Positions 1-9,449 are shown, numbered from the stretch's first letter. The stretch: 64,000 nucleotides of DNA from Achromobacter deleyi (GCF_902859705.1 NZ_CADIJO010000011.1:124001-188000), one strand, 5' to 3'. Translations and numbers: made by a program. Notes: generated from the letters alone by a model not told the origin.

Positions 1-1397
1 AAAAAGCCCTGCACGACGGCAAGCCCGCCGAAATGCCGGTGCTGGCCAACCTGTTCGGCACGCCCTCCCGCGTGGCCCGCGGCATGGGCGCCGACGACGT
101 CAGCGCCCTGCGCGACATCGGCGAACTGCTGGCGTCCCTGCGCGAACCCGAGGCCCCCAAGGGCCTGCGCGATGCGCTGGCCAAGGTCTCGATGCTGAAA
201 TCGGCCTTGTGGGACATGAGCCCCAAGAACGTCAAGAGCCCCGCCTGCCAGGAAATCGTCTGGGAAGGCAAGGACGTGGACCTGAACCGCCTGCCCATCC
301 AGACCTGCTGGCCCGGCGACGTGGCGCCGCTCTTGACCTGGGGCCTGGTCATCACCCGCGGCCCCAACGCCAAACGCCAGAACCTGGGCATCTACCGCCA
401 GCAATTGCTGGGCCCCAACAAGCTGATCATGCGCTGGCTGTCGCACCGCGGCGGCGCGCTGGACTTCCGCGACCACGCGCTGGCGCATCCCGGCACGCCC
501 TTCCCCATCGCGGTGGCCCTGGGCGCCGACCCCGCCACCACCCTGGGCGCGGTGACCCCGGTGCCGGACAGCCTGTCCGAATACCAGTTTGCCGGCCTGC
601 TGCGCGGTTCGCGCACCGAAGTCGCCCAGGCGCTGGGCAGCAATCTGTCGGTGCCGGCCTGGGCCGAAATCGTGCTCGAAGGCCATCTGCTGCCGTCGTC
701 CGACCCGCGTGCCATCGCCCCCACCGTGCCCGACGGCGTCAACCCGCCGCCCGACACCGGCTACGAAATGGCGCTGGAAGGCCCCTATGGCGACCACACC
801 GGCTACTACAACGAACAGGACTGGTTCCCGGTGTTCACGGTCGAGCGCATCACCATGCGCCGCAACCCGATCTACCACTCCACCTACACCGGCAAGCCGC
901 CCGACGAACCCGCCGTGCTGGGCGTGGCGCTCAATGAAGTGTTCGTGCCGCTGCTGCGCCGCCAGTTGCCCGAGATCGTCGACTTCTACCTGCCGCCCGA
1001 AGGCTGCAGCTACCGCCTGGCCGTGGTCTCGATCCGCAAGCAGTACGCCGGCCACGCCAAGCGCGTCATGTTCGGCCTGTGGAGCATCCTGCGCCAGTTC
1101 ATGTACACAAAGTTCATCGTGGTGGTCGACGAAGACATCAACCCGCGCGACTGGAAGGAAGTCGTGTGGGCGATGACCACCCGCATGGACCCGGTGCGCG
1201 ACACGCTGCTGGTGGAAAACACCCCCATCGACTACCTGGACTTCGCCTCGCCGGTGTCGGGCCTGGGCGGCAAGATGGGTCTGGACGCCACCAACAAGTG
1301 GCCCGGCGAAACCCAGCGCGAATGGGGCACGCCCATCTCCATGGACGCCGACGTCAAGAAGCGCGTGGACGACATGTGGGGCCAACTGGGCCTGTAG
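1..1397 (+). CDS. ubiD: UbiD-family 4-hydroxy-3-polyprenylbenzoate decarboxylase (5' end outside window)
   Basis: The frame is already open at base 3, and residues before the first in-window ATG (base 33) continue the family alignment. The true start therefore lies upstream and roughly 45-50 residues are missing. UbiD decarboxylates the octaprenyl-hydroxybenzoate intermediate of ubiquinone synthesis using prenylated FMN made by UbiX. Visible family blocks include [11 protein letters not shown], the run [38 protein letters not shown] and the C-terminal [20 protein letters not shown]. These match the Escherichia coli enzyme of about 497 residues closely. The gene ends at a strong bidirectional terminator. 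Identification is very secure; only the N-terminus is unseen. Confidence 0.97.
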   Translation, partial: KALHDGKPAEMPVLANLFGTPSRVARGMGADDVSALRDIGELLASLREPEAPKGLRDALAKVSMLKSALWDMSPKNVKSPACQEIVWEGKDVDLNRLPIQTCWPGDVAPLLTWGLVITRGPNAKRQNLGIYRQQLLGPNKLIMRWLSHRGGALDFRDHALAHPGTPFPIAVALGADPATTLGAVTPVPDSLSEYQFAGLLRGSRTEVAQALGSNLSVPAWAEIVLEGHLLPSSDPRAIAPTVPDGVNPPPDTGYEMALEGPYGDHTGYYNEQDWFPVFTVERITMRRNPIYHSTYTGKPPDEPAVLGVALNEVFVPLLRRQLPEIVDFYLPPEGCSYRLAVVSIRKQYAGHAKRVMFGLWSILRQFMYTKFIVVVDEDINPRDWKEVVWAMTTRMDPVRDTLLVENTPIDYLDFASPVSGLGGKMGLDATNKWPGETQREWGTPISMDADVKKRVDDMWGQLGL

Positions 1398-1460
1398 CAA
1401 GTCGGTGCATTCGCTTGCCGGCGGCCAAGCGCGGCCGACCTGCAAGCGGGTGCCCCCCCA

Positions 1461-1499
1461 AAAAAAGAAACCCCGCCTGCGAAGGCGGGGTTTCTTTTT
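1461..1499. terminator. Bidirectional intrinsic terminator
   Basis: An A-run, then the stem AAACCCCGCC / GGCGGGGTTT around a TGCGAA loop (1468-1493), then a T-rich run. It is symmetric, so it can stop ubiD on the plus strand and the yqjK-like gene arriving on the minus strand. Confidence 0.9.
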
Positions 1500-1530
1500 G
1501 AAGCGAAGTGCAGGCAGAAGAGCGAGCAGC

Positions 1531-1887
1531 TCAGCGACCGTCGTCGTCCTGGCGGGAATCTTGCCAGAGCTTGAACAGTTGCCATCCCACCAGCGCGCCA
1601 CCGGCCAGCTTGAGCAGCTTGGACTTCTTGCCGCCGCGCATGAACATGGCCGACACCGACGAGCTGATCAGCGGATAGCGCCGCGCCAGGCCAATGGCCT
1701 GCATGGCCCAGCGCGAGGCGCCGCCGGACGACAGGCCCGGCAGAAAGCTCTTGAACAGCGCCGCCGGCTCGAGCTTGCGCCCGGCCGAGACGATGCCCTG
1801 GGCCAGCGATTCGCGTTCGATCGCGGCGCGTGCGCGCAGCAGTTCGATGCGCACCGCGCGGTCGACAGCGGGAGACCGTTTCGTCAT
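1531..1887 (-). CDS. YqjK-like small protein, end of yqjD-yqjE-yqjK operon
   Basis: This encodes 118 residues, mostly charged at the N-terminus (MTKRSPAVDRAVRIELL). A weakly hydrophobic segment near residues 92-105 (LKLAGGALVGWQLFKLW) suggests membrane contact. It starts 3 nt after the stop of the YqjE-like gene, so the two are co-transcribed and probably translationally coupled. In enterobacteria the third gene of the yqjD-yqjE-yqjK set is a short basic protein of unknown role. Sequence resemblance to YqjK here is weak, and the call rests largely on position. No catalytic motif is visible. It ends close to the bidirectional terminator shared with ubiD. Confidence 0.6.
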   Translation of the reverse strand: MTKRSPAVDRAVRIELLRARAAIERESLAQGIVSAGRKLEPAALFKSFLPGLSSGGASRWAMQAIGLARRYPLISSSVSAMFMRGGKKSKLLKLAGGALVGWQLFKLWQDSRQDDDGR

Positions 1888-1890
1888 GGT

Positions 1891-2304
1891 TCAGCCCTCC
1901 TCGCGCCGGCGCGCCCGATCATCGTCGTCCTGGGCATCGCGCACGCGTTCAAGCAGTTCCGCGTCGCGGCCCAGCTCTTCCAGCGTGGCCGCGAACGGCG
2001 GCGGGCCATACAGCAGCCCGTGGCGCACCACCAGCAGCAGCACGACACCGACCACCAGGTAGAAGGCCGCCAACAGGCCCAGGGCCAGGTAGCGGTCTTC
2101 GGTGGGCCAGAATGCCACCGCGACGGTAATGGTGAAGACCAGCACCGCCAGCGTCAAAAACAGCAACGCGGCAAATGCCAGGCCCAACAACTTGAGCAGG
2201 CGCGCTTTTTCGCCGGACGCTTCCAGCGCCAGCAATTCCAGGCGCGTGCGCATCAGCCCGACCAGGCTGGACGCCACGCCAAAGACAGATTTGCGTAGAC
2301 CCAT
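1891..2304 (-). CDS. yqjE: YqjE/phage-holin-family membrane protein
   Basis: This encodes 137 residues from the ATG at 2304; an in-frame TTG at 2337 would add 11 proline-rich residues but looks less natural. The family N-terminus MGLRKSVFGVASSLVGL is followed by an amphipathic region (RTRLELLALEASGEKARL) and two transmembrane segments (LAFAALLFLTLAVLVFTITVAVAF and LALGLLAAFYLVVGVVLLLV). This is the layout of the YqjE (DUF1469) inner-membrane family. It sits between the YqjD-like and YqjK-like genes on the same strand, as in the stationary-phase operon of Escherichia coli. A role in envelope or stress adaptation is inferred from that synteny. Confidence 0.8.
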   Translation of the reverse strand: MGLRKSVFGVASSLVGLMRTRLELLALEASGEKARLLKLLGLAFAALLFLTLAVLVFTITVAVAFWPTEDRYLALGLLAAFYLVVGVVLLLVVRHGLLYGPPPFAATLEELGRDAELLERVRDAQDDDDRARRREEG

Positions 2305-2373
2305 GGCTGAAAGGACACCGGGCGGGAGACGCGGCAAAACGCCTGCGCCGCCCGCCCGGGACGTCCCTGCCTA

Positions 2374-2691
2374 TCAGCGGCGGCTGATCAGCAAGCCGAG
2401 CAGCAGGCCGGTCACGCCTGCGATGCCGATGGCTTGCCAGGGATTGTCATGCACGTAGTCGTCGGTGGCGCGGGCGGCTTTGCGGCCGCGCTCGAGCACT
2501 GCGTCCTGGGCTTCGTAGAGGGCTTCGCGGGTGCGCTTGAGCGAGGTCATGGCGCGTTCACGCAGTTCGGTGGCTTTGTCGCCCGTGCTGCTGGCGGCTT
2601 CGCGCAGCAGGCTTTCAGCGTCGTTCAGGCTGGTCTTGACACTGTCGATGAGTTTTTCTTTTGCGACTTCTTCGGATTTTCTCGTGGCCAT
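2374..2691 (-). CDS. yqjD: YqjD/ElaB-family (DUF883) ribosome-associated membrane protein
   Basis: This encodes 105 residues. A long charged helix (about 1-80, with the segment EVAKEKLIDSVKTSLNDAES) precedes the conserved VHDNPWQAIGIAGVTGLLLGLLISRR C-terminal membrane anchor. The DNPWxAxGxAxxxGxxxGxLxxRR pattern is diagnostic for DUF883. In Escherichia coli these proteins tether stationary-phase ribosomes to the inner membrane. An AGGAG ribosome-binding site lies 9 nt before the ATG. It is the first gene of the minus-strand trio ending at 1531. Family assignment is strong; function in this organism is by analogy. Confidence 0.88.
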   Translation of the reverse strand: MATRKSEEVAKEKLIDSVKTSLNDAESLLREAASSTGDKATELRERAMTSLKRTREALYEAQDAVLERGRKAARATDDYVHDNPWQAIGIAGVTGLLLGLLISRR

Positions 2692-2774
2692 GTTTTGAGC
2701 TCCTGTTGTGTGTCTATGACGAAACCATCATACCAGCCGCCCCGCGGCGGGCACGGCCGGCTTGCTACCGTGTG

Positions 2775-3506
2775 CTACTTGATTTGCGTAATCTCAACGG
2801 CGGATTTGACGCCGCCCTGATCGATGTCTTGCTTCATGACCAGGTTCACCGCCGGGCAGTACCAATCGGTGACGGTGGTGTTCATGCCGGGTATGGGAAT
2901 GGTCAGGCCCTGGAAGGTGGCCATGGTGGGATCGGAGTTGCGGGTGTACGAAATGGGATGGCAGGACTGCTGGCCCAACGCCGTGCTGATGGCGGTGGCG
3001 CGGCCGACGGTCTTCTCGCCGATGCGCACCGTGGTGCTGGGCTGGCCGCCCACCGGCGCTTCCTTGCCGATCTTCAGGCGGAAGGACGAACCGGGCAGCT
3101 TCTGGCCGGCATTGAGTTTGCCGTCGTACGCGAACAGGCCCAGCATGCGCAGGTCGAACTGGCCTTCGGAAGGCTTGGGCGCTTCGCCCGCGGTGGCGTA
3201 CTTGAGAAAGGTGGCCTGGCCGCCTTTGACGGTCATCAGGTAATCCAGGTTGGACTTGCCCGGCGGCAGGCCCGCATAGCTGAAGCGGGCTACGCCCTGC
3301 ACGCGTGCGCGGCAGTTGTCGCCATTGCTTTTTGTAACCTCGGTGAAGGCCAGATCAGCGCCCAGCGCGATGTTGCCCGAGCCGGTGAGCTGGACCGCGC
3401 CGCCGTCGTGCATGAACTTCGCGTCGCACACGCCCGCCTGCGCCACGCCGGCCGCGCCCAGCGCGCCCGCCACCAATATCAGGGATGCCAATTTTCGCAA
3501 AGCCAC
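2775..3506 (-). CDS. Exported protein of unknown function
   Basis: This encodes 243 residues with a typical Sec signal peptide (MALRKLASLILVAGALGAAG, probable cleavage after AQA near residue 24). The mature protein has four cysteines (in GVCDAK, DNCRAR, QSCHPI and WYCPAV), which could form two disulfides in the periplasm. The body looks beta-rich, with alternating hydrophobics and many glycines. I do not recognise a named family or catalytic motif. The gene lies alone between the yqjD operon and the nitrate transporter, same strand as both. About 125 bp separate it from the transporter ATPase, so co-transcription is possible but unproven. Confidence 0.75.
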   Translation of the reverse strand: MALRKLASLILVAGALGAAGVAQAGVCDAKFMHDGGAVQLTGSGNIALGADLAFTEVTKSNGDNCRARVQGVARFSYAGLPPGKSNLDYLMTVKGGQATFLKYATAGEAPKPSEGQFDLRMLGLFAYDGKLNAGQKLPGSSFRLKIGKEAPVGGQPSTTVRIGEKTVGRATAISTALGQQSCHPISYTRNSDPTMATFQGLTIPIPGMNTTVTDWYCPAVNLVMKQDIDQGGVKSAVEITQIK

Positions 3507-3630
3507 AAGCCACTCCAGAAATCCAGAAAACGCCGCCCGCTGTGCGCGGACGGGTGGCTTGATACTACACCGGTTGGCAAAAGCGCCGCATGACCGAACG
3601 TGTCAGTCAGCGCACCCTTTTCCTGACTGG

Positions 3631-4497
3631 CTAGGCAGCAGCGCGGGACGCCTCGGCCACGGCCGGCGCCTCGGGCGCCGGCACGCTGGCCAAGGCCGCG
3701 GGCTGGGCCCGTTCCGGATTGCCATGGCGGCGATGCAGGAAGTCGACCACTCCGGCGCGGCACGACAGGTAGACCGGATCGTTGGCCAGCCGCACCCGGT
3801 CGCGCGGCCGCGGCAGCGGCACCGGCAGGATGTCGCCGATGGTCGCTGCCGGCCCGTTGGTCAGCATGACGATGCGGTCCGACAGCAGCACGGCCTCGTC
3901 GACGTCGTGCGTGACCATGATGGTGGTGGTGCGCGTCTTGGCCACGATCTTGAGCAGCTCGTCCTGCAGATGCGCGCGGGTCAGCGCATCCAGGGCGCCG
4001 AACGGTTCATCCATCAGCAGCACGCCGGGTTCGATCGCCAGGGCGCGCGCGATGCCCACGCGCTGCTTCATGCCGCCGGATATCTCGCGCGGCAGCTTGT
4101 TCTGGGCAGGCAGCAGGCCCACCAGATCCAGCGCCGCGCGGGTGCGCTCGGCCAGCTGGGCGCGCTTTTCGGTGGCGCCAAAGACCCGCTCCACCGCCAG
4201 GTGCACGTTCTGGAAACACGTCAGCCAGGGCAGCAGCGAATGGTTCTGGAACACCACCGCGCGGTCCGGGCCGGGCCCGGTGATCTCGCGCTCGGCGCAC
4301 AGCAGCACGCCGCGGGTGGGCCGCGTCAGGCCGGCAATCAGGTTCAGCAAGGTGGACTTGCCGCAGCCCGAGTGGCCGATCAGCGTGATGAATTCGCCCT
4401 GCTCGACGGTCAGGTCGATATCGCGCAGGGCCACGAAAGCGCCTTTGCGGGTGGTGAACGTCTGGCCCACGCGTTCGATGCGTACGAATTTCTTCAT
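3631..4497 (-). CDS. nrtD: Nitrate-type ABC transporter ATP-binding protein
   Basis: This encodes 288 residues. Walker A is GHSGCGKST at 41-49, the Q-loop is near 83, the signature SGGMKQR is at 140-146, Walker B VLLMDEP is at 159-165 and the H-loop histidine is near 197. The family is NrtD/SsuB/TauB-like; the sequence resembles nitrate/nitrite ATPases (NasD/NrtD), and NrtA-type and permease genes stand just upstream. The last 45 residues are an Ala/Pro-rich tail beyond the usual ABC domain. It starts 4 nt after the permease stop, so it is the third gene of a tight operon. It energises uptake from the cytoplasmic face. Substrate could be nitrate, nitrite or cyanate; the binding protein and divergent cysG favour nitrate. 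Confidence 0.88.
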   Translation of the reverse strand: MKKFVRIERVGQTFTTRKGAFVALRDIDLTVEQGEFITLIGHSGCGKSTLLNLIAGLTRPTRGVLLCAEREITGPGPDRAVVFQNHSLLPWLTCFQNVHLAVERVFGATEKRAQLAERTRAALDLVGLLPAQNKLPREISGGMKQRVGIARALAIEPGVLLMDEPFGALDALTRAHLQDELLKIVAKTRTTTIMVTHDVDEAVLLSDRIVMLTNGPAATIGDILPVPLPRPRDRVRLANDPVYLSCRAGVVDFLHRRHGNPERAQPAALASVPAPEAPAVAEASRAAA

Positions 4498-4501
4498 GGC
4501 G

Positions 4502-5419
4502 CTATTCCTCGGTGTAGGTGAAGCGGCGGGCCAGCGCGACCAGCAGCGTTTCCAGGATCAGGCCGACGATGCCGATCACGAAAATGGCGATGACGATGTG
4601 TTCGACCTTCAGGTTGTTCCATTCGTCCCACAGCCAGAAGCCGATGCCGGTGCCGCCCGTCAGCATCTCGGCGGCCACGATCACCAGCCACGCGGTGCCG
4701 ATCGACAGCCGCACGCCGGTCAGCATGTAGGGCAGCACCGCCGGCAGCAGCACCTTGGTGGTGACCTTCCATTCCGACAGGTTCAGCACCCGCGCCACGT
4801 TCAGGTAGTCCTGCGGCACGCGCGACACGCCGACGGCGGTGTTGATGATCATGGGCCAGATCGAACAGATGAAAATCGCCCAGATGGCCGCCGGGTTCGC
4901 GGCCTTGAACAGCAACAGGCCCAGCGGCAGCCACGCCAGCGGCGACACGGGCCGCAGCAGGCTCACGATGGGCGAAAACATGGCGCGCACCGGCGCATAG
5001 CGGCCGATGGCGAAGCCCACGGGAATGCCGATCAGCGCAGCCAGCCCGAAGCCGATGCCCACCCGTTGCAAGGACGCCAGCAGGTTCCAGCCGATGCCCT
5101 TGTCGTTCGGGCCGTTGTCGTAGAACGGGTCGGCAAACAAGGTGACGGCCGCCTGCCAGGTCACCCCCGGCGTGGGAATCTCGGGAATGCGCATGGCCAC
5201 CACCTGCCACACCAGCACGAACAGCGCGAAGCCGGCCACCGGGCCGACCACGGCGCGCAGCGCGGCTTCCAGGTAGTCGCGCCCGGCGTCTGCCCAGAGC
5301 CTGGTACGAGCGCCTGCGTCTGCCGTCGCGGCGGTCCCGGCCAAGGCGCTGCCGGCCATGGCCGCCCCCGCGGTGCCGCCCGCCAAGGCGCCCCCTTCCC
5401 TATTCGTCACGCTAGACAT
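4502..5419 (-). CDS. nrtB: Nitrate-type ABC transporter permease
   Basis: This encodes 305 residues. After an Ala/Gly-rich N-terminus of about 50 residues come six probable transmembrane segments of the BPD_transp_1 type. Examples are [51 protein letters not shown] and [22 protein letters not shown]. The cytoplasmic EAA-like loop is around [20 protein letters not shown]. The stretch [17 protein letters not shown] is typical of nitrate permeases. It lies 28 bp after the binding-protein gene and 4 bp before the ATPase gene. It forms the membrane pore, presumably as a homodimer. Confidence 0.9.
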   Translation of the reverse strand: MSSVTNREGGALAGGTAGAAMAGSALAGTAATADAGARTRLWADAGRDYLEAALRAVVGPVAGFALFVLVWQVVAMRIPEIPTPGVTWQAAVTLFADPFYDNGPNDKGIGWNLLASLQRVGIGFGLAALIGIPVGFAIGRYAPVRAMFSPIVSLLRPVSPLAWLPLGLLLFKAANPAAIWAIFICSIWPMIINTAVGVSRVPQDYLNVARVLNLSEWKVTTKVLLPAVLPYMLTGVRLSIGTAWLVIVAAEMLTGGTGIGFWLWDEWNNLKVEHIVIAIFVIGIVGLILETLLVALARRFTYTEE

Positions 5420-5447
5420 GGTGTTGCTCCTTATCGCGAACCGGCGC

Positions 5448-6758
5448 TCAGGCCTTGACCTTGAATCCGTCGGCGTAGGCCGCCGGGTTGCTGCCGTCCC
5501 ACACCACGCCGTCGATCAGCTTGGACGTACGCATGTCGCTGGCAGGCAGCGCAATGCCGGCGGCCTGGGCAGCCTGCTTGTAGATATCGATGCGGTTGAC
5601 CTGGCGCGCCGTGGCCAGATAGTCGGGGTGATCCTTGAGCAGGCCCCAGCGCTTGTGCTGGGTCAGGAACCACATGCCGTCGCTCAGGTACGGGAAGTTG
5701 GCCGCGCCGTCGCCCGAAAAGCGCATCGCGTGCTCGTCGTTCCACTGCTTGCCCAGGCCGTCTTCGTACTGGCCCAGCATGCGGCCCACGATGGCGCTGG
5801 CGTCGGTGTTGACGTAGGACTTGGCGGCGATGGTCTCGGCGGTCTTCTGGCGGTTGGCCGGCGAGGCGTCGATCCATTTGCCCGCTTCCAGGATGGCGGC
5901 GGTCACCGCGCGCGCCGTATTCGGGTTGCGCGCCACGAAGTCGGCGCTGGTGCCCAGCACCTTTTCGGGGTGGTCGGTCCAGATGGCCTGGGTGGTCACG
6001 GCCGTGAAGCCGATCTTGTCCAGGATGGCGCGGGCGCCCCACGGCTCGCCCACACAGTAGCCATCCATATTGCCCACCCGCATGTTGGCGACCATCTGCG
6101 GCGGCGGCACGGTGATGACCTTGGCGTCCTTCATCGGATCGATGCCGTATGCCGCCAACCAGTAATACAGCCACATCGCGTGCGTGCCGGTCGGGAAGGT
6201 CTGGGCGAAGGTGTATTCACGCTTGTCGGACGCCATGACCTTGGCCAGCGATTCGCCATCGCGCGCGCCGGCCTGCAGCAGCTTGTTCGACAGCGTGATG
6301 GCCTGGCCGTTCTGGTTCAGGTTCATCAGCACGGCCATGTCCTTCTTCGCCCCGCCCACGCCCATCTGCACGCCGTAGATCAGGCCGTACAGCACGTGGG
6401 CCATGTCCAGTTCGCCATTGAGCAGCTTGTCGCGCACCGCCGCCCAGGACGCTTCCTTGGACGGCGTGATGGTGACGCCATGCTTCTTGTCGATGCCCAG
6501 CACCGAGGCCATGACGACAGACGCGCAGTCGGTCAACGGAATGAAGCCGATCTTGACCTCGGGCTTCTCGGGAGCATCGCTGCCCGCGGCCCAGGCGCCG
6601 GCCCGCACCAGGGGATCGACCAGCGACAGGAGGCTGGCGCCCGCCACCGCCCGCGCGGTGCCCGCCAGCCATTGGCGGCGGCCGCTGCTGGCGGGGCTGG
6701 CCGAACCGCAGGCGGCGTCGGACAGAAGGGGTTTCACAGGCGTCTTCGGTTGCGTCAT
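5448..6758 (-). CDS. nrtA: Tat-exported nitrate-type ABC transporter substrate-binding protein
   Basis: This encodes 436 residues from the ATG at 6758, which has AGGAG upstream; the open frame runs on to 7031 but that extension has no ribosome-binding site and is atypical. Twin arginines at 27-28 (SSGRRQWLAG) precede a hydrophobic h-region, a Tat signal as in NrtA/NasF proteins. The mature part begins VKIGFIPLTDCASVVMA and contains GELDMAHVLYGLIYG and VGNMDGYCVGEPWGARA, all typical of the NMT1/NrtA nitrate-binding fold. It is first in the nrtABD-like operon. A 139-nt leader separates it from a sigma-54 promoter, suggesting nitrogen-limitation control. Confidence 0.92.
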   Translation of the reverse strand: MTQPKTPVKPLLSDAACGSASPASSGRRQWLAGTARAVAGASLLSLVDPLVRAGAWAAGSDAPEKPEVKIGFIPLTDCASVVMASVLGIDKKHGVTITPSKEASWAAVRDKLLNGELDMAHVLYGLIYGVQMGVGGAKKDMAVLMNLNQNGQAITLSNKLLQAGARDGESLAKVMASDKREYTFAQTFPTGTHAMWLYYWLAAYGIDPMKDAKVITVPPPQMVANMRVGNMDGYCVGEPWGARAILDKIGFTAVTTQAIWTDHPEKVLGTSADFVARNPNTARAVTAAILEAGKWIDASPANRQKTAETIAAKSYVNTDASAIVGRMLGQYEDGLGKQWNDEHAMRFSGDGAANFPYLSDGMWFLTQHKRWGLLKDHPDYLATARQVNRIDIYKQAAQAAGIALPASDMRTSKLIDGVVWDGSNPAAYADGFKVKA

Positions 6759-6897
6759 ACGGGGCTCCTGGCAAAAAAAAACGTCCCGCGCGCCCTGCGG
6801 GAACAACCCGTCGGCGCTGCGGAACGTCGTTGTTCCCTGCCGCGAATCGCGGCGCTTGGCGTGGGCGAGCCGCACGCGGCGCCCCCATGAACCCTTA

Positions 6898-6914
6898 AGC
6901 AATCGCTGTGCCAA
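6898..6914 (-). promoter_or_regulatory. Sigma-54 (-24/-12) promoter for nrtABD
   Basis: Read on the minus strand the site is TTGGCACAGCGATTGCT. It matches the sigma-54 consensus YTGGCACGRNNNTTGCW at all fixed positions but one, with the invariant GG and GC correctly spaced. Transcription should start roughly a dozen bases downstream, leaving a leader of about 130 nt before nrtA. No competing gene lies on this strand. Confidence 0.75.
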
Positions 6915-7033
6915 CTCGCTTGCGGCGGCGCCCGACTCGTTGGCGACCCGCGCCGGCGCTGGTTTTGAGGGTGGATATCCCGAAAACTCGCAGGCCTCAC
7001 GCAATCGACCGCGACGCCCCGAGTGATCCACTT

Positions 7034-7083
7034 TGGTGCGCCGGCCATGCGGCGGCGCACCATCGACGTGCGATTTTTCGCAC
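7034..7083. promoter_or_regulatory. Candidate NtrC-type enhancer palindromes
   Basis: Three overlapping symmetric motifs lie here. TGGTGCGCC / GGCGCACCA sit at 7034-7042 and 7054-7062. GCAC-N7-GTGC at 7057-7071 has the spacing of NtrC sites. GTGCGA-TTTT-TCGCAC lies at 7068-7083. They lie about 120-185 bp upstream of the sigma-54 promoter, the usual distance for an enhancer. The rest of the 523-bp intergenic space (6759-7281) shows no convincing gene. Confidence 0.5.
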
Positions 7084-7179
7084 CCTGGTCAACCGCTGCC
7101 CCGGCCAGCCCCGCATCCTGCGCCTGGGCATGGAACTTGCATGAGCTACCCCGGCAGGCACGCGGGACAGGCGTGCCAA

Positions 7180-7238
7180 ATAAGTTATGGCTATATGGAT
7201 TCAAGAAATCAGAAGTTGTGGGGATGAAACCCCATCCC
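7180..7238 (+). promoter_or_regulatory. cysG upstream palindromes
   Basis: The palindrome ATAAGTTAT (7180-7188) lies in an AT-rich patch that could hold the cysG promoter. A hairpin-forming repeat GGGATG-AAACCC-CATCCC (7221-7238) lies 43 nt before the cysG start. Which regulator, if any, uses them is unknown. Confidence 0.35.
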
Positions 7239-7281
7239 TATGATCGACTGACCTTCTGCCGGGTGCGCCCGAGGCTGCGTA

Positions 7282-8697
7282 ATGAAGCTTTTCCCGATTT
7301 TTGCCGACCTGAAAGACCGGCCCGTGCTGGTCGTGGGCGGCGGCGCCGTGGCCGAGCGCAAGACGCTGGCCTTGCTGGAAGCCCACGCCGACGTGGCCGT
7401 GGGTGCGCCGGACCTGACCCCCGCCCTGGCGGATCTGCTGGCCCAGGGCCGCATCCGTCACCTGCCCGGCCCGTTCGACCCGGCGTGGCTGGATGGTGTA
7501 TGGCTGGTGGTTGCCGCCACCGACGACCGCGGCGTCAATGCCGCCGTGTCCGAGGCCGCCCAGTCCCGCCGAATTTTCAGCAACGTGGTGGACGACCCTG
7601 AACTGTCGTCGTTCCAGGTGCCGTCCATCGTCGACCGTTCGCCGGTCATCGTCGCCATTTCGTCGTCGGGCGTGGCCCCGGTGCTGGCGCGGCGCCTGCG
7701 CGAACGCATCGAATCCCTGTTCGACCACACCCTGGGCCACCTGGCCGGGCTGGCCGAACGCTACCGCCAACGCATCCGCGCCGGTCACCCCGACCTGGGC
7801 GCACGCCGCCGCTTCTACGATTGGCTGCTGGACGGCCCCGTGGCCGGCCTGCTGCGCCAGCAGCAACCCGAGGCGGCCGAGGCCGCACTGAACGCCGCGC
7901 TGGCCCAGCCGCTGACGCCGGCCGAAGGCAGCGTCGTGCTGGTGGGCGCCGGCCCCGGCGACCCCGGCCTCTTGACGCTGAAGGCGCTGCGCGCGCTGAA
8001 CGAAGCCGATGTGATTCTGTACGACCGCCTGGTCAGCAATGACATCATGTCGCTGGCGCGCCGCGATGCCGAACGCATTTCGGTGGGCAAGCTGCCGGGC
8101 GAAGACCATCACGCCACGCAGGCGCGCATTCATGCGTTGCTGGTCGAACACGCGCGCGCCGGCCGCCGGGTGGTGCGGCTGAAAGGCGGGGACGCGTTCA
8201 TTTTTGGCCGTGGCGGCGAGGAACTCGAACACCTGCGCGCCCACGGCGTGCGCTACGAGGTCGTGCCCGGCATCACCGCCGCGCTGGCCTGTGCGGCCTA
8301 CGCCGGCATACCGCTGACGCACCGCGAACACGCCCAGTCCGTGCGCCTGGTGACGGCGCACTGCCGCGAAGACGAAGACAACCTGGATTGGCCGGCGCTG
8401 GCCCGCGAAAAGCAGACCCTGGCCTTCTATATGGGGGTGGGGCAGCTGGAGCTGCTGACGCAGCGCCTGATACGCCACGGCCGTGCGCCGCAGACGCCAT
8501 TCGCCCTGGTCGAAAACGGCAGCCGCCCCGAACAGCGGGTGCTGTCGGGTTCGTTGCAGGACTTGCCGCAACTGGCGCGCGCCCATGCCATCCGGTCCCC
8601 CGCCCTCTTGATCGTGGGCGAAGTGGCCGGACTGGCACAGTCATTGCATTGGTTTGGCGAACACCTGGAAGGGGCGCCGCAGCGGCTGGCGGCCTAG
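7282..8697 (+). CDS. cysG: Siroheme synthase (uroporphyrinogen methyltransferase / dehydrogenase / ferrochelatase)
   Basis: This encodes 471 residues, full length for trifunctional CysG. The N-terminal precorrin-2 dehydrogenase/ferrochelatase module has the NAD site [13 protein letters not shown] at 15-27. SSSG at 127-130 corresponds to the regulatory serine region of the Salmonella enzyme. The C-terminal SUMT module begins near 216 with [15 protein letters not shown] at 221-235 and [14 protein letters not shown] at 301-314. The enzyme makes siroheme for assimilatory nitrite and sulfite reductases. It is transcribed divergently from the nitrate transporter, which fits a nitrate-assimilation role. 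No nitrate or nitrite reductase gene is in the window. Confidence 0.95.
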   Translation: MKLFPIFADLKDRPVLVVGGGAVAERKTLALLEAHADVAVGAPDLTPALADLLAQGRIRHLPGPFDPAWLDGVWLVVAATDDRGVNAAVSEAAQSRRIFSNVVDDPELSSFQVPSIVDRSPVIVAISSSGVAPVLARRLRERIESLFDHTLGHLAGLAERYRQRIRAGHPDLGARRRFYDWLLDGPVAGLLRQQQPEAAEAALNAALAQPLTPAEGSVVLVGAGPGDPGLLTLKALRALNEADVILYDRLVSNDIMSLARRDAERISVGKLPGEDHHATQARIHALLVEHARAGRRVVRLKGGDAFIFGRGGEELEHLRAHGVRYEVVPGITAALACAAYAGIPLTHREHAQSVRLVTAHCREDEDNLDWPALAREKQTLAFYMGVGQLELLTQRLIRHGRAPQTPFALVENGSRPEQRVLSGSLQDLPQLARAHAIRSPALLIVGEVAGLAQSLHWFGEHLEGAPQRLAA

Positions 8698-8774
8698 GGC
8701 CCGTCCCGTTCGTGACGCGTCAACCTGTTCCGCCTGGGCCCCTCGGTTCTTGAGGCCCCATCCATGAAAGCAGG

Positions 8775-8800
8775 CCGGGGCCACGGCGAACCGGCCCCGG
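8775..8800. terminator. GC-rich hairpin between cysG and upp
   Basis: An 8-bp perfect stem CCGGGGCC / GGCCCCGG lies between the convergent 3' ends of cysG and upp. No long T-run follows on either strand, so intrinsic termination is plausible but weak. Confidence 0.4.
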
Positions 8801-8810
8801 ACAGACGGCA

Positions 8811-9449
8811 TCAGTCCGTCTTTTGCGTGGTGCCGAAGATGCGGTCGCCCGCATCGCCCAGGCCCGGCATGATGTAGCCGTGCTCGTTCAGGCCGTCGTC
8901 GATGGATGCCGTGTAGATATGCACATCCGGGTGCTTGGACAGCACCGCGTCAATGCCGACCGGCGCGGCCACCAGCACCAGCGCGCGGATTTCCTTGCAG
9001 CCGGCGCGCTTGAGCAGGTCGATCGCGGCGACCATCGAGCCGCCGGTGGCCAGCATCGGGTCGACGATCAGGGCCAGGCGCTGGTCCAGCTCGCCCACCA
9101 GGCGTTCCAGGTAGGTGTGGGCTTCCAGGGTTTCTTCGTTGCGGGCCACGCCCACCACGCTGACCTTGGCGCCGGGGATCAGGCTGAGCACGCCGTCCAG
9201 CATGCCGATGCCGGCGCGCAGGATGGGCACCACGGTGACTTTCTTGCCGGCGATCTTCTCGACCTGCACCGAGCCACACCAGCCTTCGACCGTGGCGGGG
9301 GCCAGCGGCAGGTCCTTGGACGCTTCATAAGTGAGCAGCGCGCCCACTTCCTGCGACAGTTCACGGAAGCTCTTGGTACTGAGGTCGGCGCGACGCATGA
9401 TCCCGAGCTTGTGGCGGATCAGCGGATGGCGGATTTCGTGCACGGGCAT
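8811..9449 (-). CDS. upp: Uracil phosphoribosyltransferase
   Basis: This encodes 212 residues, close to the 208 of the Escherichia coli enzyme. It begins [19 protein letters not shown]. The PRPP-binding loop [11 protein letters not shown] is at 129-139, and the uracil-binding C-terminal block around [12 protein letters not shown] is present. The enzyme salvages uracil to UMP in the cytoplasm. A CTGGAG ribosome-binding site precedes the ATG. It converges with cysG. No uracil permease gene is adjacent. Confidence 0.96.
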   Translation of the reverse strand: MPVHEIRHPLIRHKLGIMRRADLSTKSFRELSQEVGALLTYEASKDLPLAPATVEGWCGSVQVEKIAGKKVTVVPILRAGIGMLDGVLSLIPGAKVSVVGVARNEETLEAHTYLERLVGELDQRLALIVDPMLATGGSMVAAIDLLKRAGCKEIRALVLVAAPVGIDAVLSKHPDVHIYTASIDDGLNEHGYIMPGLGDAGDRIFGTTQKTD

